This document shows positions 43,108 to 57,122 of a stretch of DNA of 64,000 bases, piece after piece; the first letter of the stretch is position 1; each line of letters opens with the position of its first letter. Location of the stretch: contig NC_065535.1 in the NCBI RefSeq assembly GCF_932294415.1, positions 84,837,862 through 84,901,861 of the forward strand, read 5' to 3'. The position numbers and the translations under genes are program-made. Below the pieces are notes generated by a model. That model had not been told where the DNA came from. It saw only the letters and a list, made by a program, of their open reading frames with translations, and ran no database searches. The DNA is from Quercus robur. Taxonomy: Eukaryota > Streptophyta > Magnoliopsida > Fagales > Fagaceae.

Positions 43108-44023
43108 ACTTAATACAGATGGATCTTCAATTGGAAACCCAAATAAGGCTGGAGGAGTTAGGCTTTTGCGAGACAATGTTGGTGGATGGATTAAAGGACT
43201 TGCAAGTATTATCTAAATAGTGTTATGGCATGGGTATAAGCTCTTAGAGACAGTGGCGATTCCAGGAATTTTTCTTAAGTTGTTCTTTAAGAAGCATAAA
43301 TTATGCAATCTAATAAAAAGATAAATTCATATATTGACAACAACAACAATAAAAAAACATGCAAATACATAAAGTTTACAATTGTCTTCTACGACTTTTC
43401 ATATTTTAAAATCAGTGCATGATAGTCTCATTATTGATATTACAAGCTACATCTTTTTCAATGTACACAACTAAATAATCATTCATCCACTAAATGTAGA
43501 ACAAATTATGAAGCAAAAATTAATTTTATTGACATAAAAAAAACTAAGAGAGTTCCCAAATTTTTTTTGAAGGGTAGACAAATAAAAATTTTTAAATTAT
43601 TATATATATAAAAATTCAGATCAGGATGGTCCTAGGACCACCTTGGTCTTAAGGTGGAGCCGCCCCTGCTTAGAGACGGTCTTCCACTAGCAAAGGATTT
43701 AGAAATTTCAAACTTGATAATGGAGCTGGATGCTCAGGAATAATTTTATTGGAAATAATTCATTATCACCTCTACTCACTGATTATAGGAACCTTTTAAT
43801 GACCTTCTTTCATAAGCGGATTGAGCATATCTTCCGAGAAGCTAACTGATATATGAATGCCTTATCAAAACTTGAAAATTCCAATGACTCTACTTATGTT
43901 TTATTTGAAAATCCACCGTGGTGAATAAATTTATAGTCCTCAATTGGGAGGGTGTATTTTGTAATAGACTTATGATTATTTAATCTGTGCTATGCTATGC
44001 CTTATCCTACCCAAAAAAAAAAA
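43108..44023 (+). mobile_element. Second LINE 3' fragment, split by a hAT element
   Basis: Starts at an RNase H-like DGSSIGNPNKAGGVRLLRDN and GGWIKGLA. It is interrupted at 43251, resumes after 43677 with DGLPLAKDLEISNLIMELDA, and ends with NALSKLENSN and an A run at 44013-44023. There are several stops. It is a dead 5'-truncated copy. Confidence 0.7.
43251..43668. mobile_element. Non-autonomous hAT transposon
   Basis: 418 bases with ends CAGTGGCGATTCCAGGA and, inverted, CAGGGGCGGCTCCACCTT, the terminal pattern of plant hAT elements. It is flanked by a perfect 8-base duplication CTTAGAGA (43243-43250 and 43669-43676). Its target is the LINE fragment. No transposase. Confidence 0.9.
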
Positions 44024-47000
44024 CTTAATTCATCATTTCCCTTTTCTTCGTTTTTGTTACGACATATCTTCCACAAAACTTTTTTGTCAAAAAAATATAG
44101 CTAAGTAGTTGCTTTGCATGACCGATTGTTTACTTCACACTTGTAAAAGGATAACGCTAATAAAAATTACAAAGAATTGAGATCTAGAAATCATCTCACA
44201 CACTTTGAATACTCATAACTTGTCCAAAGATAATAAAAATAATACTCATCTATATCTATATTGATAAAATAATATAAAATGTAAACACTAGTCCCTCCAC
44301 ATGTGTTATGTGCATGTTAGAGGTTTTTAAAAAAAAATAAAAAATAAAAATAAAAAGTATAAATCAATATAAACGCATTTACTTATTTTTTTTATCAAAA
44401 TAAATTTTTTTTTTCTTTTTTCCTTTGTCAAGAAGCTTTATTAGAAACTAAAATTACGCAATTATAAGAAATATTGGTAATTACTAATTATAAGTTCTTT
44501 TAGTACAAAAGTTGGAAAAAGTAGGGAATAACTTTTTTTTTTTTACTAGTAATATTTAGGTGTGTGCTCCATAAATATTATTAATTTTATTATTATTTTA
44601 AAAAAAGTGTGCATTCAACTCACAAACTCCAAAAAATCAATCCACCCTCTTAGAAGTATGTAGTTAAATGATTAAATTTATCATATTCCAATAACTCAAG
44701 TTTTTGGGACAACTGGTAATTTAACACAGTATCAGACCAAGATGTTCTAAATTCGATCAATGTCTCATTCACTTTACCTCCCATTTAAATTTTCACAGAT
44801 TAAGCCTTACCTATTAAAAGGTATTTTTGGCCCACATGTGAGGAGGAGTGTTAAAAGTACATGGTTAAATGATTAAATTTACTTTATTCTAATAGTTTAA
44901 ACTTTTGGGACAATCGTTAATTTAACACATCCTAATGCCTTGGGTTGGATTTGCATGAGTTGATAGGTTGGGTTGGATCTTAAAATTTGTTTAAAGCTTG
45001 GGTTGTATTGGGAAATTTTTTAACCCAAGTAACCCAACACAACCCAACCCATTCTATTAATAGTTAAAAAAATATGAGTATTTTAAGTTAATTTATTTGA
45101 TTTATTTTGAATTTTAATACTTGATTTAAATTTGTGATTTAAATTAGGAATTGATGAGGTTCCCTATCAATAAAAAAAAAAAAAAGAAGAAGTATAATTA
45201 GAGTTTTCTTCCTTTCTCTCATTATAGGTGTATCTGGTGTGATACAATGCAATATAAAACAAGACAATGAAATTCAATGTAAAGGATTATTTTGAGATAT
45301 AGTTTAGATGAAATTGGAATCTTAAGACCAATTGTGTAACTCTAATTATTTATTAAAATTGAATAATGAGCTTGAATAATTGAGTAAAACCAAATTTAAA
45401 CAAAACAACTCTAACCTAATGATCCAACAAAACCCAACCAGGGTAGGTTTGGTAGTGTGGATTAAACTAATTAGAACTTATTGTATTTTTGGATAAAGAA
45501 ACTTAATATTAAACAAAAATTCAAATTAAATTATGATTGATATTTTAATCTGTATTGGACACTCTTTTATATAGAGAATTAAGATTCAAATTCCCCGTAT
45601 GTTGTAACTTGTAAGTATTAAGTTATTAAAAAATAATATTTTAATTTGTATTTTTCATTAATTAATATTTATTAATTTGATTTTGTCATACATTGATTAG
45701 GGACTAGTCTATAATCTATAATTTATAATAGGACTTTTGACTTTTGACTTACTTTATAATATTTTACCACATAAATTTTTGTGTCTCACAATTTTACATG
45801 TCAAATTCTAATATATATTTTTGAATTGGACTTAAATTCTATTATAGATTTAAACCCCAATTAAATAATAGAACAAATAATTCAATATACAAACACAATC
45901 ATAATAAAAATCTATTAACAATTATTATAATATTATATTATATTATCTCGAATAGTTTCATTATCTAACAAAACCATTATCATAAATGTCATAAATATTG
46001 AATTTGATATACAAACATAATCACAATAAATTTCTATTAATAATTATCACAATTATCAAGTTTCATGTTTTTTTTTTTTAAAGAAACTATTAAGTTTGAT
46101 ATTTTATATGCAAAAAAAAAAAAAAAAAAGAATATTTTTTTTGTAGATAAGGAAAAAAAATCTAAGACTACACATCATATCATATTATATATAATAAAAG
46201 TTGGGCTTAGAAGCCGTGGTTGCTCCACGTGACTTCACCAAATTATAGAAATTTTATTAAATTTTTAGATTTTTAACGAACTAAAAATGAATAGTATACT
46301 AAAATTCATGTCTAAAAAAAATTGCAGATTAATATTAGATTAATCAGGACGCTAATTCATTCTTATCTCTAATTCAAAAAATCATGACTCTAATTCATTT
46401 TTATCTCTAAAAAAAAAATAGTGCTTCACGTAAGAATATATATATATATATATATATATATTAATTTTAACCTAAACAAAAAAAAAAAAAAAATGTAATA
46501 TCAATCTAGCTAATAAATATAAATTCTTTATGTTGTTATCTTCTTCTCCTATAACTTCTAAGTTGATTAAAAACTTTAATTTGATTACAATCCAAACTCT
46601 TCATCCAATCCCTTCCTTCACTTTTTTATTCTTTGGATAAACACTAAAATTTAATATAGAATTATGATCAACGTTAATGTAGAGTTCTAACTAATTGATA
46701 CGCATGAAGCCCAGGTCTACGTTAATTGATACAGATGACACCTTTTTATCTAAAAAATTTCAAATTAGGTGCCTGATTTTTTTTTTTTTAAATTGTAAAT
46801 AAATCATCTTTAGATAACTTTAAAAAATAAGTTACATTGAGTTTTACTTCTTCTTCTTCTTTAGATAACTTTAAAATTCTAAACTGATTATGACTTTTTT
46901 TTTTTTTTAAAAAAAATCTATCCTATTTCCTTATTAGCATCATTCACGTTTACCTACTTCTTCTTCTTCTTCCTTTTTTATTTATTTATTTATTTTTAAT

Positions 47001-47386
47001 TTTTAATTTTAAAATTTTTTTTATTATTATTATTACTTACGTTCATGTCATTGTTGTCAACATTTTTTTTTTTCATTCAATCTATATGACATTTTTATTT
47101 TGCGGATAAAACATATATCCTAAATTAACTCTTCTTCTCTTATAATTCCTAGAGTGATTAGAAATCTAACTTCCTTACAACTGAAAATTTTCTATATATA
47201 TTCCATTTTTCGGTGTATTCTTATATATTCTTAGGCATAACAACTTCTTATTTTCTCCCCCCCCCCATTATTATTAATAATTCTCATTCTTTTTATAATT
47301 TCTATGTTGTTTAGAAATCTAACTCTCCTTTGTTTTTTTTTTTTTTTTTTTTTTTTCCTTAGGCAATTTGATGTCTATGAAATCTA
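44024..47386. other. Very AT-rich intergenic region
   Basis: No gene seen. It includes a diverged direct repeat (about 44652-44760 and 44857-44945), a TTGGGTT/AACCCAA-rich segment at 44940-45060 that can fold back, (TA)n at 46437-46460 and many A and T runs. Confidence 0.5.
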
Positions 47387-47640
47387 TAGGGCCACATTTT
47401 TCAGGCCAAGCCCAAAATGCATGGAACATTAAACCAGCGAGCCAAGTACAATGAATTTGTAGAGAGTGGACCAAAGAGCTAGGCTATAGTGTATGGACAA
47501 CGGTCATCATAGTGTTCTTTACGATCAAGTTGAGATGGACCAGGTTAATCTGAGAGGATTGGTCCTCGGCCCGGCCTAAGGACCCCTTTTTTGGGGCCTC
47601 TCGTGTGTTGGGGGGGCGGGGGGGTCAGTACAAGTTTTTA
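47387..47640. repeat. LTR fragment related to the 26894/33420 LTR family
   Basis: Shares AGTACAATGAATTTGTAGAG and neighbouring words with the Gypsy LTRs at 26894 and 33420 but then diverges into 'cctcggcc' sequence. No second LTR or target duplication. A C run at 47257 and a G run at about 47610-47628 flank it. Confidence 0.5.
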
Positions 47641-48395
47641 TCAAACCTACCATCCAAAGTATTACAGGTATGTATTTCTCTTCTTTGTTTTGGTGTTTTT
47701 TTCCAACAATGGTGGACAAGTACGTATCTCATGCAAGCATACATGAATTTAAATTGCTTTTCAATATTTTGAATGCTTTATTATTTGCTAGATGTGATTA
47801 GGCACAAAAGTATATGCTTTATTATTTTTTTGGATCGTTTAAATACACCACTATTAAGTTAATAGGATTTTTTATATAATTTTTTTAAACAAAATAAAAT
47901 TTATTTTTTCAAATTGGATTTATTCATGTTGTTCCCTTTTTCTTTTCTTTTTTTATATTTATATTTTGAATATTATCACTTAATACTTATTTATGTAAAG
48001 TATGCATAGTATTATGTATTGGTTTGCAACATTAATTGATATTTTTTGCTAATTATTAGTATAATTTTTTATTCCCAAAAAATTTTCATTAATCATTTTT
48101 TATTTTGGTTTTTAATTGCAAAATTTTGAAACTTTAATTCCTGAATTTCATAATCTTTAAAAAGTTACCATTCTTCAAATATCACTTTTTTTGTGCATTG
48201 ATTAGTTTTACTCTTGAGCCATCACTATAAAATAAGGTTTTTTTCCTATGTAATTATTGAACTTATTTGACTAAAATAGTAAAATCAAAGTTGAAATGAT
48301 AGCTATTTTTTAAAATTTTATTTTAAAGCGGTCATAGACTCATATGCAACTTTACCATCTATGTGGTTCTATTTAATTCAATTTAATTTTCTTCT

Positions 48396-48443
<48 letters not shown>

Positions 48444-48890
48444 GTTTGTCATAAAAGATTCCAAGCATATCCTAAGAAAGGTTTGTAATCATATGTAGAT
48501 TCATTAAATGCAAAATTCATATGAAATAGTTTGATACATGTAACTAAAAATAATATTATAACACAACTAATAAGAATTATTTATTTTATTATAATAATTA
48601 TTAAAATATAATAATTATTTTTACATATATTCTATAAATTTTTTTTTTTCATAAAATCGTGCAATACACAGACCTTTAATTAGTTTTTGTGTTATAATTT
48701 TAATATGATAAATTATAATTAATAGAAAAAAATAGTACATATATATAAAAGTAATAGATAATCATCATAGTCAGCCATATAAGGTAATTATGAATAAAAG
48801 TGTGTAGTAAAAGGTGTAGTACTCTCATTACTCATAAATCATATTTTATTTTCTCTTGCATTATTGACTAGTAAAAGTAAAACCTGTATT
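47641..48890. other. AT-rich spacer with a 52-T homopolymer
   Basis: No gene seen. The T run at about 48389-48440 is the longest homopolymer in the window. Everything else is low-complexity. Confidence 0.5.
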
Positions 48891-48899
48891 CCCATCCAT

Positions 48900-51138
48900 C
48901 TATAGTTTATATCTCTCTCTTCTAAGGTTTATCCTATTTCCTTTAAATTCCAAAAGAGCCCCTAAAATCAAATTTCTGTTCCAACACTAGCCCCATCTTT
49001 TACACTTACTTTTCCAACACACCCTTGCCCTTCGATTCTCGTACCTTTTCACTCTTTTTCTCTAATTTCCGAAAAGCCCCAAATTCTAGGGTTTCCATCA
49101 ACCTCAAAGTCCCTGCAACACCATTTCTGGTATTTCTTCTTCTCTTAAATTAGGATTTTAATTTAATATTAATGTATATTTCCCAATATTTTACTTGTAT
49201 TTTTATTATTTTTTGTTTAATTATTAATTACCTGTAATGATATTCTTCTTCATGGGTTTAATCCATTTTTCAAAAATATTATAATGTGGTTCTGTTCTGT
49301 AATTCAATATCATGAATTTGATGGACTAAAAATTCATGGGTTTTTGAAAAAAAAGGGTCTTTCTTTGATTGCTGGTTGGATAATCATATAGCCTTTGGAT
49401 TGGTGCTTTGTTGCTGAGCTGATTTAACATTTAAGTTAATCACCTATGAAAATTAAGGTTACCCAGTTACTTTTTTATCATAATTTTGACATGGATATGA
49501 TTTAGAGTGATAAAAAGACATGGGGTTTTGTTGTAACTTTAGTACTGTAACATGATGTGTTTGTGCTTTGGATTGGTGGTGCAGTGTTTTGGAAATGGGG
49601 CTATGCAATCTGAGTTTGTTTGGTTGGCAGTGTTTGTGATGGTATTGCATTTGATTGGGTTATTAGATGATAAACTGAATTGGGTTTCACATTTTTTATG
49701 TGTAACCTTCCCCAAAAAGACAAAAGGGATGCTTATCATGCTTTTCAATTTTAACATGATATTTTTTCTGATGACTTGTAGTGAGGAAAGTAAATTATAA
49801 GAATTTAGTGTAGTTTGCCCGTGTATACCCCTCAGTGCATTGCATAGTATGATGTTAGCATGTTAACTGTTAAGGTGTCAAGCCATAAAAAAAATGTTCT
49901 AATCTTGTTTACCTTTATATTGTGCTTTACTTAAGATTAACAAACATAAATGTCTAGGAAGTAGGAAAATGGTCTCAATGATATTTGGTAGTTTACTTTG
50001 ATCACTGAAATACTGGATTATGTAGATGTTGTTTAATGGAAAATTTGTCCACAGTGTGAAATTACATTTGGCCTCTCACTACATATTTACAAAACATCTT
50101 CATAATACATAATTTGAGTGTTATATATATAAAAAAAAAAAAGAAGAAGATAAAAGATAAAAGAAAAAAAGAGTAATTTGAGTGTCAAATATTACCCAGT
50201 CGTCATTGAATTTCTCCTTGCCCTTCTAAAATCCATTTTAATGATTAATTTGGCTGTTGTAATGATGTGTTTGGTTAATTAGTTTTCCTCTTACATTGGG
50301 CTGGTGTCTTGATTCTAGATATACGGTAATTTGCTGTGCCCGTCATTACCATTTAGTTGGTTTGACAGATTTTTTGTCAATTGAAAATAATTATGACTCT
50401 ATTACCAATTGGCCGATGCTTTCACTCATTTATATTTTTATTGGTAAGTTACCCATGCACCTAGTGTATTATGAACCCATGACCTCACCCTTCATTCATT
50501 CTCATGGGAGAAGGAAATGCCATTTGAGCTAAGAGTTCGTTGGTCTGCTTTCATGTAATAGATCCTGATATATCAGTGTTAAGGTTATTAATGTTGTTGT
50601 TTTATGTGGAGAACTGTTTATATAATTATTTGCATTCTGTGGCAGTTTCATCAATTCAATAGCCTATACACTTCCAATAAACCATTACCTATCTGGATTT
50701 TGGATGTCCCATAGAAAGTGGATTATTCCATTATCCATTCTGTTTTATTATAAATTGAAATGTATTTTACTTAATAAAAAAAATTAAAATGTATTTTGTT
50801 CTATGAATTTAAAGTTAACTCTTTTTTTTCCCCCTTCTATACACTTGTCTAAAAAGAGCATTATAAGTAATAATGAATGAATATTCTGGACAGTTTGGTC
50901 ATGCGTTCATATTTCAGTCAACTTATGAATTTATAAATTTTCTAGACAAAATGAACAAATTCAATTTCGTTGGAACATTCTTGCAAACAAAAACTTATTG
51001 ATGCATTTTATAACCACCAGTGTTTATATGCATGATGGGCCTTTATATACATGGTCATTATTACCATCACCAAGCACTATAAAGACAAGTTTTTAACTTA
51101 TTTTTTTCTTTTTCTTTTTAAAACTGAAGTTCATTGCA
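48900..51138 (+). promoter_or_regulatory. 5' leader exon and long leader intron of the MUSTANG gene
   Basis: A probable non-coding exon ends at 49129 (TTTCTG|GTATTT), preceded by a CT-rich, plant-leader-like sequence containing CTAGGGTTT (telo-box-like, typical of housekeeping promoters). A pyrimidine-rich acceptor ending ACTGAAG at 51129 lies ten bases before the ATG at 51139. The intron would be 2.0 kb and holds no other gene. Inferred from splice consensus only. Confidence 0.5.
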
Positions 51139-54100
51139 ATGGCAAGGGGAAAGCTTATATTAATTTGCCAATCTGGTGGTGAGTTTGTCACAAATGAGGA
51201 TGGATCAATGTCATATACTGGAGGAGAAGCACACGCTGTAGATATCAATCGTGAAACCTTATTTGATGATCTGAAATTAAAATTAGCTGAAATGTGGAAT
51301 TTGGAATATAAATCCCTATCCATCAAGTATTTTCTCCCTGGAAACAAGCAAACTCTAATCACTTTATCTAATGACAAAGACCTCAAAAGGATGTATGACT
51401 TTCATGGGAGTTCAGTAACTGCTGATGTTTTTGCCATGGGGAGAACAGGTTTTGATCGTGAAGCCTTGAACAATGGTAACAGGTACTTCTTTCTTTCTCC
51501 CCACCCCTCTCTTTTTTTCCATATATTCTGCTTTGTTTGTTCTCTCCTGTTTGTACAAGCAGGGTTGCTCTACGTTTCTTTCTTTTTGAATTATTATAGT
51601 GAAAGATCAAATTTTGACTCTTTGTTTTATAATCTCTGCCCAACTAGTTCTGGAGAATACTAAAATCCTGTTGCTTTTTAATAAAATGATGGCAATGACT
51701 TCCTGTACTTTATATGGTGAATAGTAACTGATAATAGGTTGGTCATTGAGGTAAATTTGCAAGTTTTGCTTGCATTGAATCACATTAGTCATCCCTTGCA
51801 GAGCATGTGGGATAAAACTTGCTGAAACTGTAACCCCTATTGCTGCCTGTACTACCTCCGCAGCTGCATGTCATGCTGCTACTGCTACCCCTGTTGCAAC
51901 ATATACAACTGCAGTACCCAGTAATGCTAATTCCTCCACGAGTCCTGAAGCTATCACCCCACTTGCTGCAGTCCCTCTTCCTGGAGGAACACCTGCTGAT
52001 TCTGTTAGATCTGTCAAAGCAACTGCCAAAAGTCCTACTGGAGCGATCATTAATTCAAACCTTTCTTCTGCCTATACTGCCACTGAGAATCTGGATGCTG
52101 CTAATTCTAGTCCTTCTGGTTCCGTTGCTGTTGCCACTGATGCAACTGCCCATGACCCAACCATAATTGACATGTGCTCTACACCTGCTGATACTGTTAA
52201 GAAACGCAGGCGAACTGCATCCTGGAAAATTGGTGCAAATGGTCCTGCCATTGTCGCTGTCACTGACTATGTTGAGGAAAAAAGGAAAATTACCTCTAGA
52301 AAAAAGAATATCCAAAATCTCAGCATTGCAGTAGTAGCTGATGATTTGAAGCAACAAGGAGATATAGTACCCTGTGAAGATGATTCCAACAGTTCACTTT
52401 TTCTTGCTAGTTCAAATGATGTTCCACCAGACAAACTAGTTGAATCTTGGAAAGCTGGTATTGTTGGTGTAGGTCAGGAGTTCAAAGGTGTGAAGGAATT
52501 TCGTGATGCACTGCAGAAATATGCTATTGCGCATCGTTTTATGTACAGGTTGAAGAAGAATGATACTAATCGTGCAAGTGGCATATGTGCAGCACAAGGC
52601 TGTTCTTGGAGGATTCATGCATCCTGGGACTCATCTTCACAATCATTCAGGATAAAAAAGATGAATAAATCACATACATGTGGAGGGGAGTCTTGGAAGT
52701 CAGCTCATCCATCAAAGAATTGGTTGGTGAGTATCATTAAGGAAAAATTACGAGATAACCCACATCACAAACCAAAGGAAATCGCTAACAGCATTCTTAA
52801 GGACTTTGGAATTGAGCTGAATTATACTCAAGTATGGCGCGGAATTGAGGATGCCAGGGAGCAACTTCTGGGTTCGTATAAAGAGGCATATAATCAGTTG
52901 CCTGAGCTTTGTGAGAAGATGGTGGAGGCAAATGCTGGTAGTTTTGTTAAGCTTTGCACTGCTGAAGATAAAAGATTTCAGCGTCTTTTTATATCATTTC
53001 ATGCCTCAATATATGGTTTTGAGAATGGTTGTCGCCCCCTTCTTTTCCTTGACACTACATCTTTAAAATCAAAGTACCATGAGATTCTGTTGACAGCTAC
53101 TGCATTGGATGGGGATGATGGTATTTTCCCTGTTGCATTTGCTATAGTAGATTCTGAAAATGATGATAATTGGCAGTGGTTTTTGGAGCAGTTGAGATCT
53201 GCAATATCAACTTCACGATCCATAACTTTTGTCTCTGACAGAGAGAAGGGTTTAAAGAAGGTAGTACTTGCAGTATTTCACGATGCTGGTTATGGTTACT
53301 CAATTTACCACCTTATGGAAAACTTCAAGAAAAACTTGAAAGGCCCATTTCATGGAGATGGAAGGGGTTCTTTGCCTGGCACTTTCGTTGCTGCTGCCCA
53401 AGCAGTCCGACTTGATGGTTTTAGAATGTGTACTGAGCAAATTAAACGGGTTTCTTCAAAAGCATATGATTGGGTCATGCAAATTGAGCCAGAATATTGG
53501 ACGAATGCAGTATTTAAAGGTGAGCGCTATAATCATATTACAGTAAATGTTGCTGAGTTATTTACCAACTGGATAGATGAAGTGCGGGAGTTACCCATAA
53601 TACAGAAGATAGAAGTGCTAAGGAGTAAGATGATGGAGTTGCTTCATACTCGTCAAATTGAAGCAAGTAGGTGGTCTACAAAACTTACTCCATCCAAGGA
53701 GGAAAAATTACATGAAAAAACTCCTAAAGCAAATGGCCTTAAAGTCTTAATCTCATCTGATACCCTATTTGAGGTTCACGATGATTTAATTAATGTTGTG
53801 GATATTGATAAATGGGAGTGTAGTTGTCTAGGATGGAAAGCAACTGGGCTACCTTGCCACCATGCTATTGCTGTCTTTAATTCTACAGGTAGGAATGTGT
53901 ATGATTATTGTTCAGGGTACTTCACAGCTGATAGCTTCCGTCTAACTTATTCTGAATCCATAAACCCTGTATCTGCTATTCCCAAGCCTTTGAGTGATGG
54001 AAAAACTGCCTTAGATTCTCCGCAAGTACTTCCTCCTTGCACCTCCCGGCCGCCAAGCCAACATAGAGAGCCTACCAGTACCAAACCTGAGGGAGAGTCC

Positions 54101-54175
54101 AACAAAAGGCCAGTTTCTTGCACTAGATGCAAGGAACTGGGGCATAATAAATCTACATGCAAGGCAGACTTATAG
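51139..54175 (+). CDS. MUG: MUSTANG-type domesticated Mutator transposase with PB1 domain
   Basis: Two coding exons, 51139-51482 and 51802-54175, total 2718 bases, 905 aa plus stop; the Arg codon is split AG|A. Domains: a PB1 domain at about 1-95 (MARGKLILICQSGGEFV, then FLPGNKQTLITLSNDKDLKR); a Thr/Ala-rich linker at about 115-240; a MuDR/FAR1-like DNA-binding zinc region (FKGVKEFRDALQKYAIAHRF, CAAQGCSWRIHAS, HTCGG); and a MULE transposase core with Asp532 (LLFLDTTSLKSKY) and Asp594 (FVSDREKG). Then come a SWIM zinc finger, C788-x-C790-x9-C800-x-H802, and a C-terminal CCHC knuckle, C888-C891-H896-C901. PB1 plus MULE plus SWIM is the layout of the MUSTANG-B group, host genes derived from Mudr transposase that act in plant growth and flowering. 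No terminal inverted repeats were seen around it, fitting domestication. The catalytic triad was not fully traced. Confidence 0.9.
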
Positions 54176-57122
54176 TTCTTGTGTACTTCCTTTAGTAGGT
54201 ATGACACTGTACATTGGTAATAATGTCATTACTGTTTTCTAACATTGTCTCAAGCCAGTCTGTTTGATTAACGATAGTTTCTTATGTTCTTAGTTTTGCC
54301 CTTTTCCAAAACCCATTTGCTGAATTTTTTTTTTTTTTGACTAGTCAAGTAGTGTCTTTGTGGTATATTTAGGGAAAATGATCAACTTACACCTATTTTG
54401 GATTTTGATTCTAATCAATAATTTATGAGAAGGATGATGAATTTCTTTAATATTGATTATACTTCTAGTGTGTCCACGGATTGCATTGTCACTGGAACAT
54501 GCTATCAAAATTTGACTTTTTTCAAGGCAGGAAAGCTATAGAGATACTTAAGTCCCATACCATACTCGTTTGGAATGTCGGCCTCTCGGCCCTGCATGTT
54601 TTGTGAATCTATTTTATCCATTTGATTCGAGTTAATAAAAAAGAACATATTGCAATCTTTTAAGTATTATGCATGCTAGCTTGTTCTACTATGTATATGC
54701 ATGGATACACTTAAAGATATACAATAAGATGTTAATATAATTCTTATATATATAAGTTAATACTATTGATAGTCATTTTTATATTTTGTTAACTCTTTAA
54801 AAAAATTTGTAAGGATATTATTAGGTATAAAATGTAAGTTGTCCATGTTTTTTTTTTTTTTTAAAATTATTGTGAAACATTTTTTTTTATTTTTTTATGA
54901 TTCATTTATTCTAGACTCTTTGGTTTTTATACTCAATAACTTATCTGAATGAATATTTGTGATGTAGTCCCACATTTGATTCTAAAATTAAGAAATAAAA
55001 CTCTTTAAGAATAAATAATTTAGGACACATGGCGCAAAATTAGAACTCTTATTTGAAATTCTAATTTGAGTTTCTCTCAGTTTCATCTATTATTTTATAT
55101 ATATAGATTACAGGTTATTAACCTTTAATTTCAATTTTTTATTTTAGTCAAGTTACACAATCCAACTTGAATCAATTGAGTTGTAGAGACACTTTGCCAA
55201 GCACTTTGTTACAATTTGTACATTTGTCAACTTGTGATCGGATTACATTACTTATACATGAGACCACTACTAGTATTCATGAAAATTAATCTAATTGTCA
55301 TTAGATACACATACTAGTTGTGACAAAGTGTGCAAGAATGTGTCTCCAAACTTTTTGGAGTAAACTTATGTCTCAACTCTCAAAAAGTGAATTTATGGAG
55401 CTACGTTTCCATTTCCATATGAAGTGAATTCCTTTGGGCCTTTGGCAATTAACGAGTCAAATGCTAAATAAATCCTTTAGTATTTGGGTTGGGTTGCCAA
55501 ATTCTGGGACTAGACTACTTCCTCCTTGGGATCCAGTCAATCAACTAACACCTTGCTTTACTTATCTTTCTTTCTCTCTCTCTCTCTCTCCCCAAAAAAA
55601 AAAAAACCACTCCTACACTACACTTCATCAAGCTAATAAAAACTGGACCATTCTTAGACAAGAAAAACAAAGGAGCTAAAGGTAAGGTTTTAAGATCGGA
55701 CCGAGGTTCAATTGGAGACCAAATTGTAATAACATGACACTTGATCAAGATTTTAAAAATTGAACTGTTCAAAGAATTGGAGAGCGGTGAGGATGGTTTT
55801 AAGGTTGAACTGGGATGCAACCAAAATTCAATCTGTGATGACATCAAAATCAATTTAATAATTAACTAAAATATAATAAATAGAACCAATTTTTAAAAAT
55901 GAGCAATCTTGATGATATATATACACAATAGGGAAATTACATAATTTTCAAGCATATTTTCACTACTTATATAAGAGAATTAATAATTAACTAAAATAAG
56001 CTGAATGGAAAAAATTTGTAAAAATAGCAATCTTGATTTAAAAATAAATAAATAAATAATTTTTATAAATTTTAAAAGCCTAGAGAAATCACATAATTTT
56101 CAAGCATTTTTTTCACTACCATGGCAACATACCAATAAAACCCGAAACTCCCAAATCCCATAAATGGTCCTTCACCCCTTCGGCCCATAACCACTCATAG
56201 ATCATCCGATACCTAACACAAAAGCCCCAACACCAAAAGTTACACCCAAAAACCCAAAGTCAATCACCCAAAAACCCAAAGTCAATCACGACCCTCGTGG
56301 CCTCATAAAATCCACCACAACCTCCGACCTTCACATCAAAATCATAATCATAATCATAAGCCGCCATCATTTAAGATATGACTGAGCCTCAAAAAGAAAT
56401 AAAAAATAGAATAAAATAAAATAAAGGCCAACTCGATACCTGCCGACTGAGCACAATTTTTCCTCAGATGATCAATTGTGATTGAAATATCACTTTTACA
56501 TGATAAATGATAATGCTCAATATCACATCGTTATAATATATATATATATATAGATAGATATTTCTGCCTGCTACCAAGATGCCCCACATATATATTGTCA
56601 TGGACCACCACACACAAGCGTGTCACAGCACAATAATTTCGAGGATGCAACATTTGACACATCTGGTGCCGACCCAGACATCAATCATGTGTTTACGTGT
56701 CCTTTTCACATAGAAATATAGAACATAGTATAGCAAGCTGCAAATATTATTTAACCCCAAAAAAAAAGGGTAATACAATACAGATTTTTTGAGAACTATT
56801 ATTACTTATGGTGCCGAAAACATATTACATGAACCAGCATCTTTATCATTCAAGAAAAACAACATAAGCTGGTTACTATGATTTGCCTATTGAAAAACTT
56901 GCAAATGGCTACTAGTTAATGAAATACAATAGCACTTCAACACTTATAGATTATCATAGTTGCAATAGAATGTAAGGCCAGATTCCTGCCTGTCAAACAG
57001 CCTGTTGTTCATACAACTGCTGCCTGCATTCCCATCTAAGCTTTCTGTCTACTGATCTAAGTCCGCCCCGTCTCTTCTAGATAATATGTATCATTAGTGC
57101 GAAGTTGAAAAATACTCTACAA
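54176..57122. other. Intergenic between the MUSTANG and RING genes
   Basis: The two genes converge here, so 3' UTRs occupy both edges. The middle is AT-rich. A diverged tandem pair of about 130 bases lies at about 55857-56120 (word ACATAATTTTCAAGCAT), a doubled 'acccaaaaacccaaagtcaatca' word at 56246-56288, and (TA)n at 56535. No gene seen. Confidence 0.5.
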
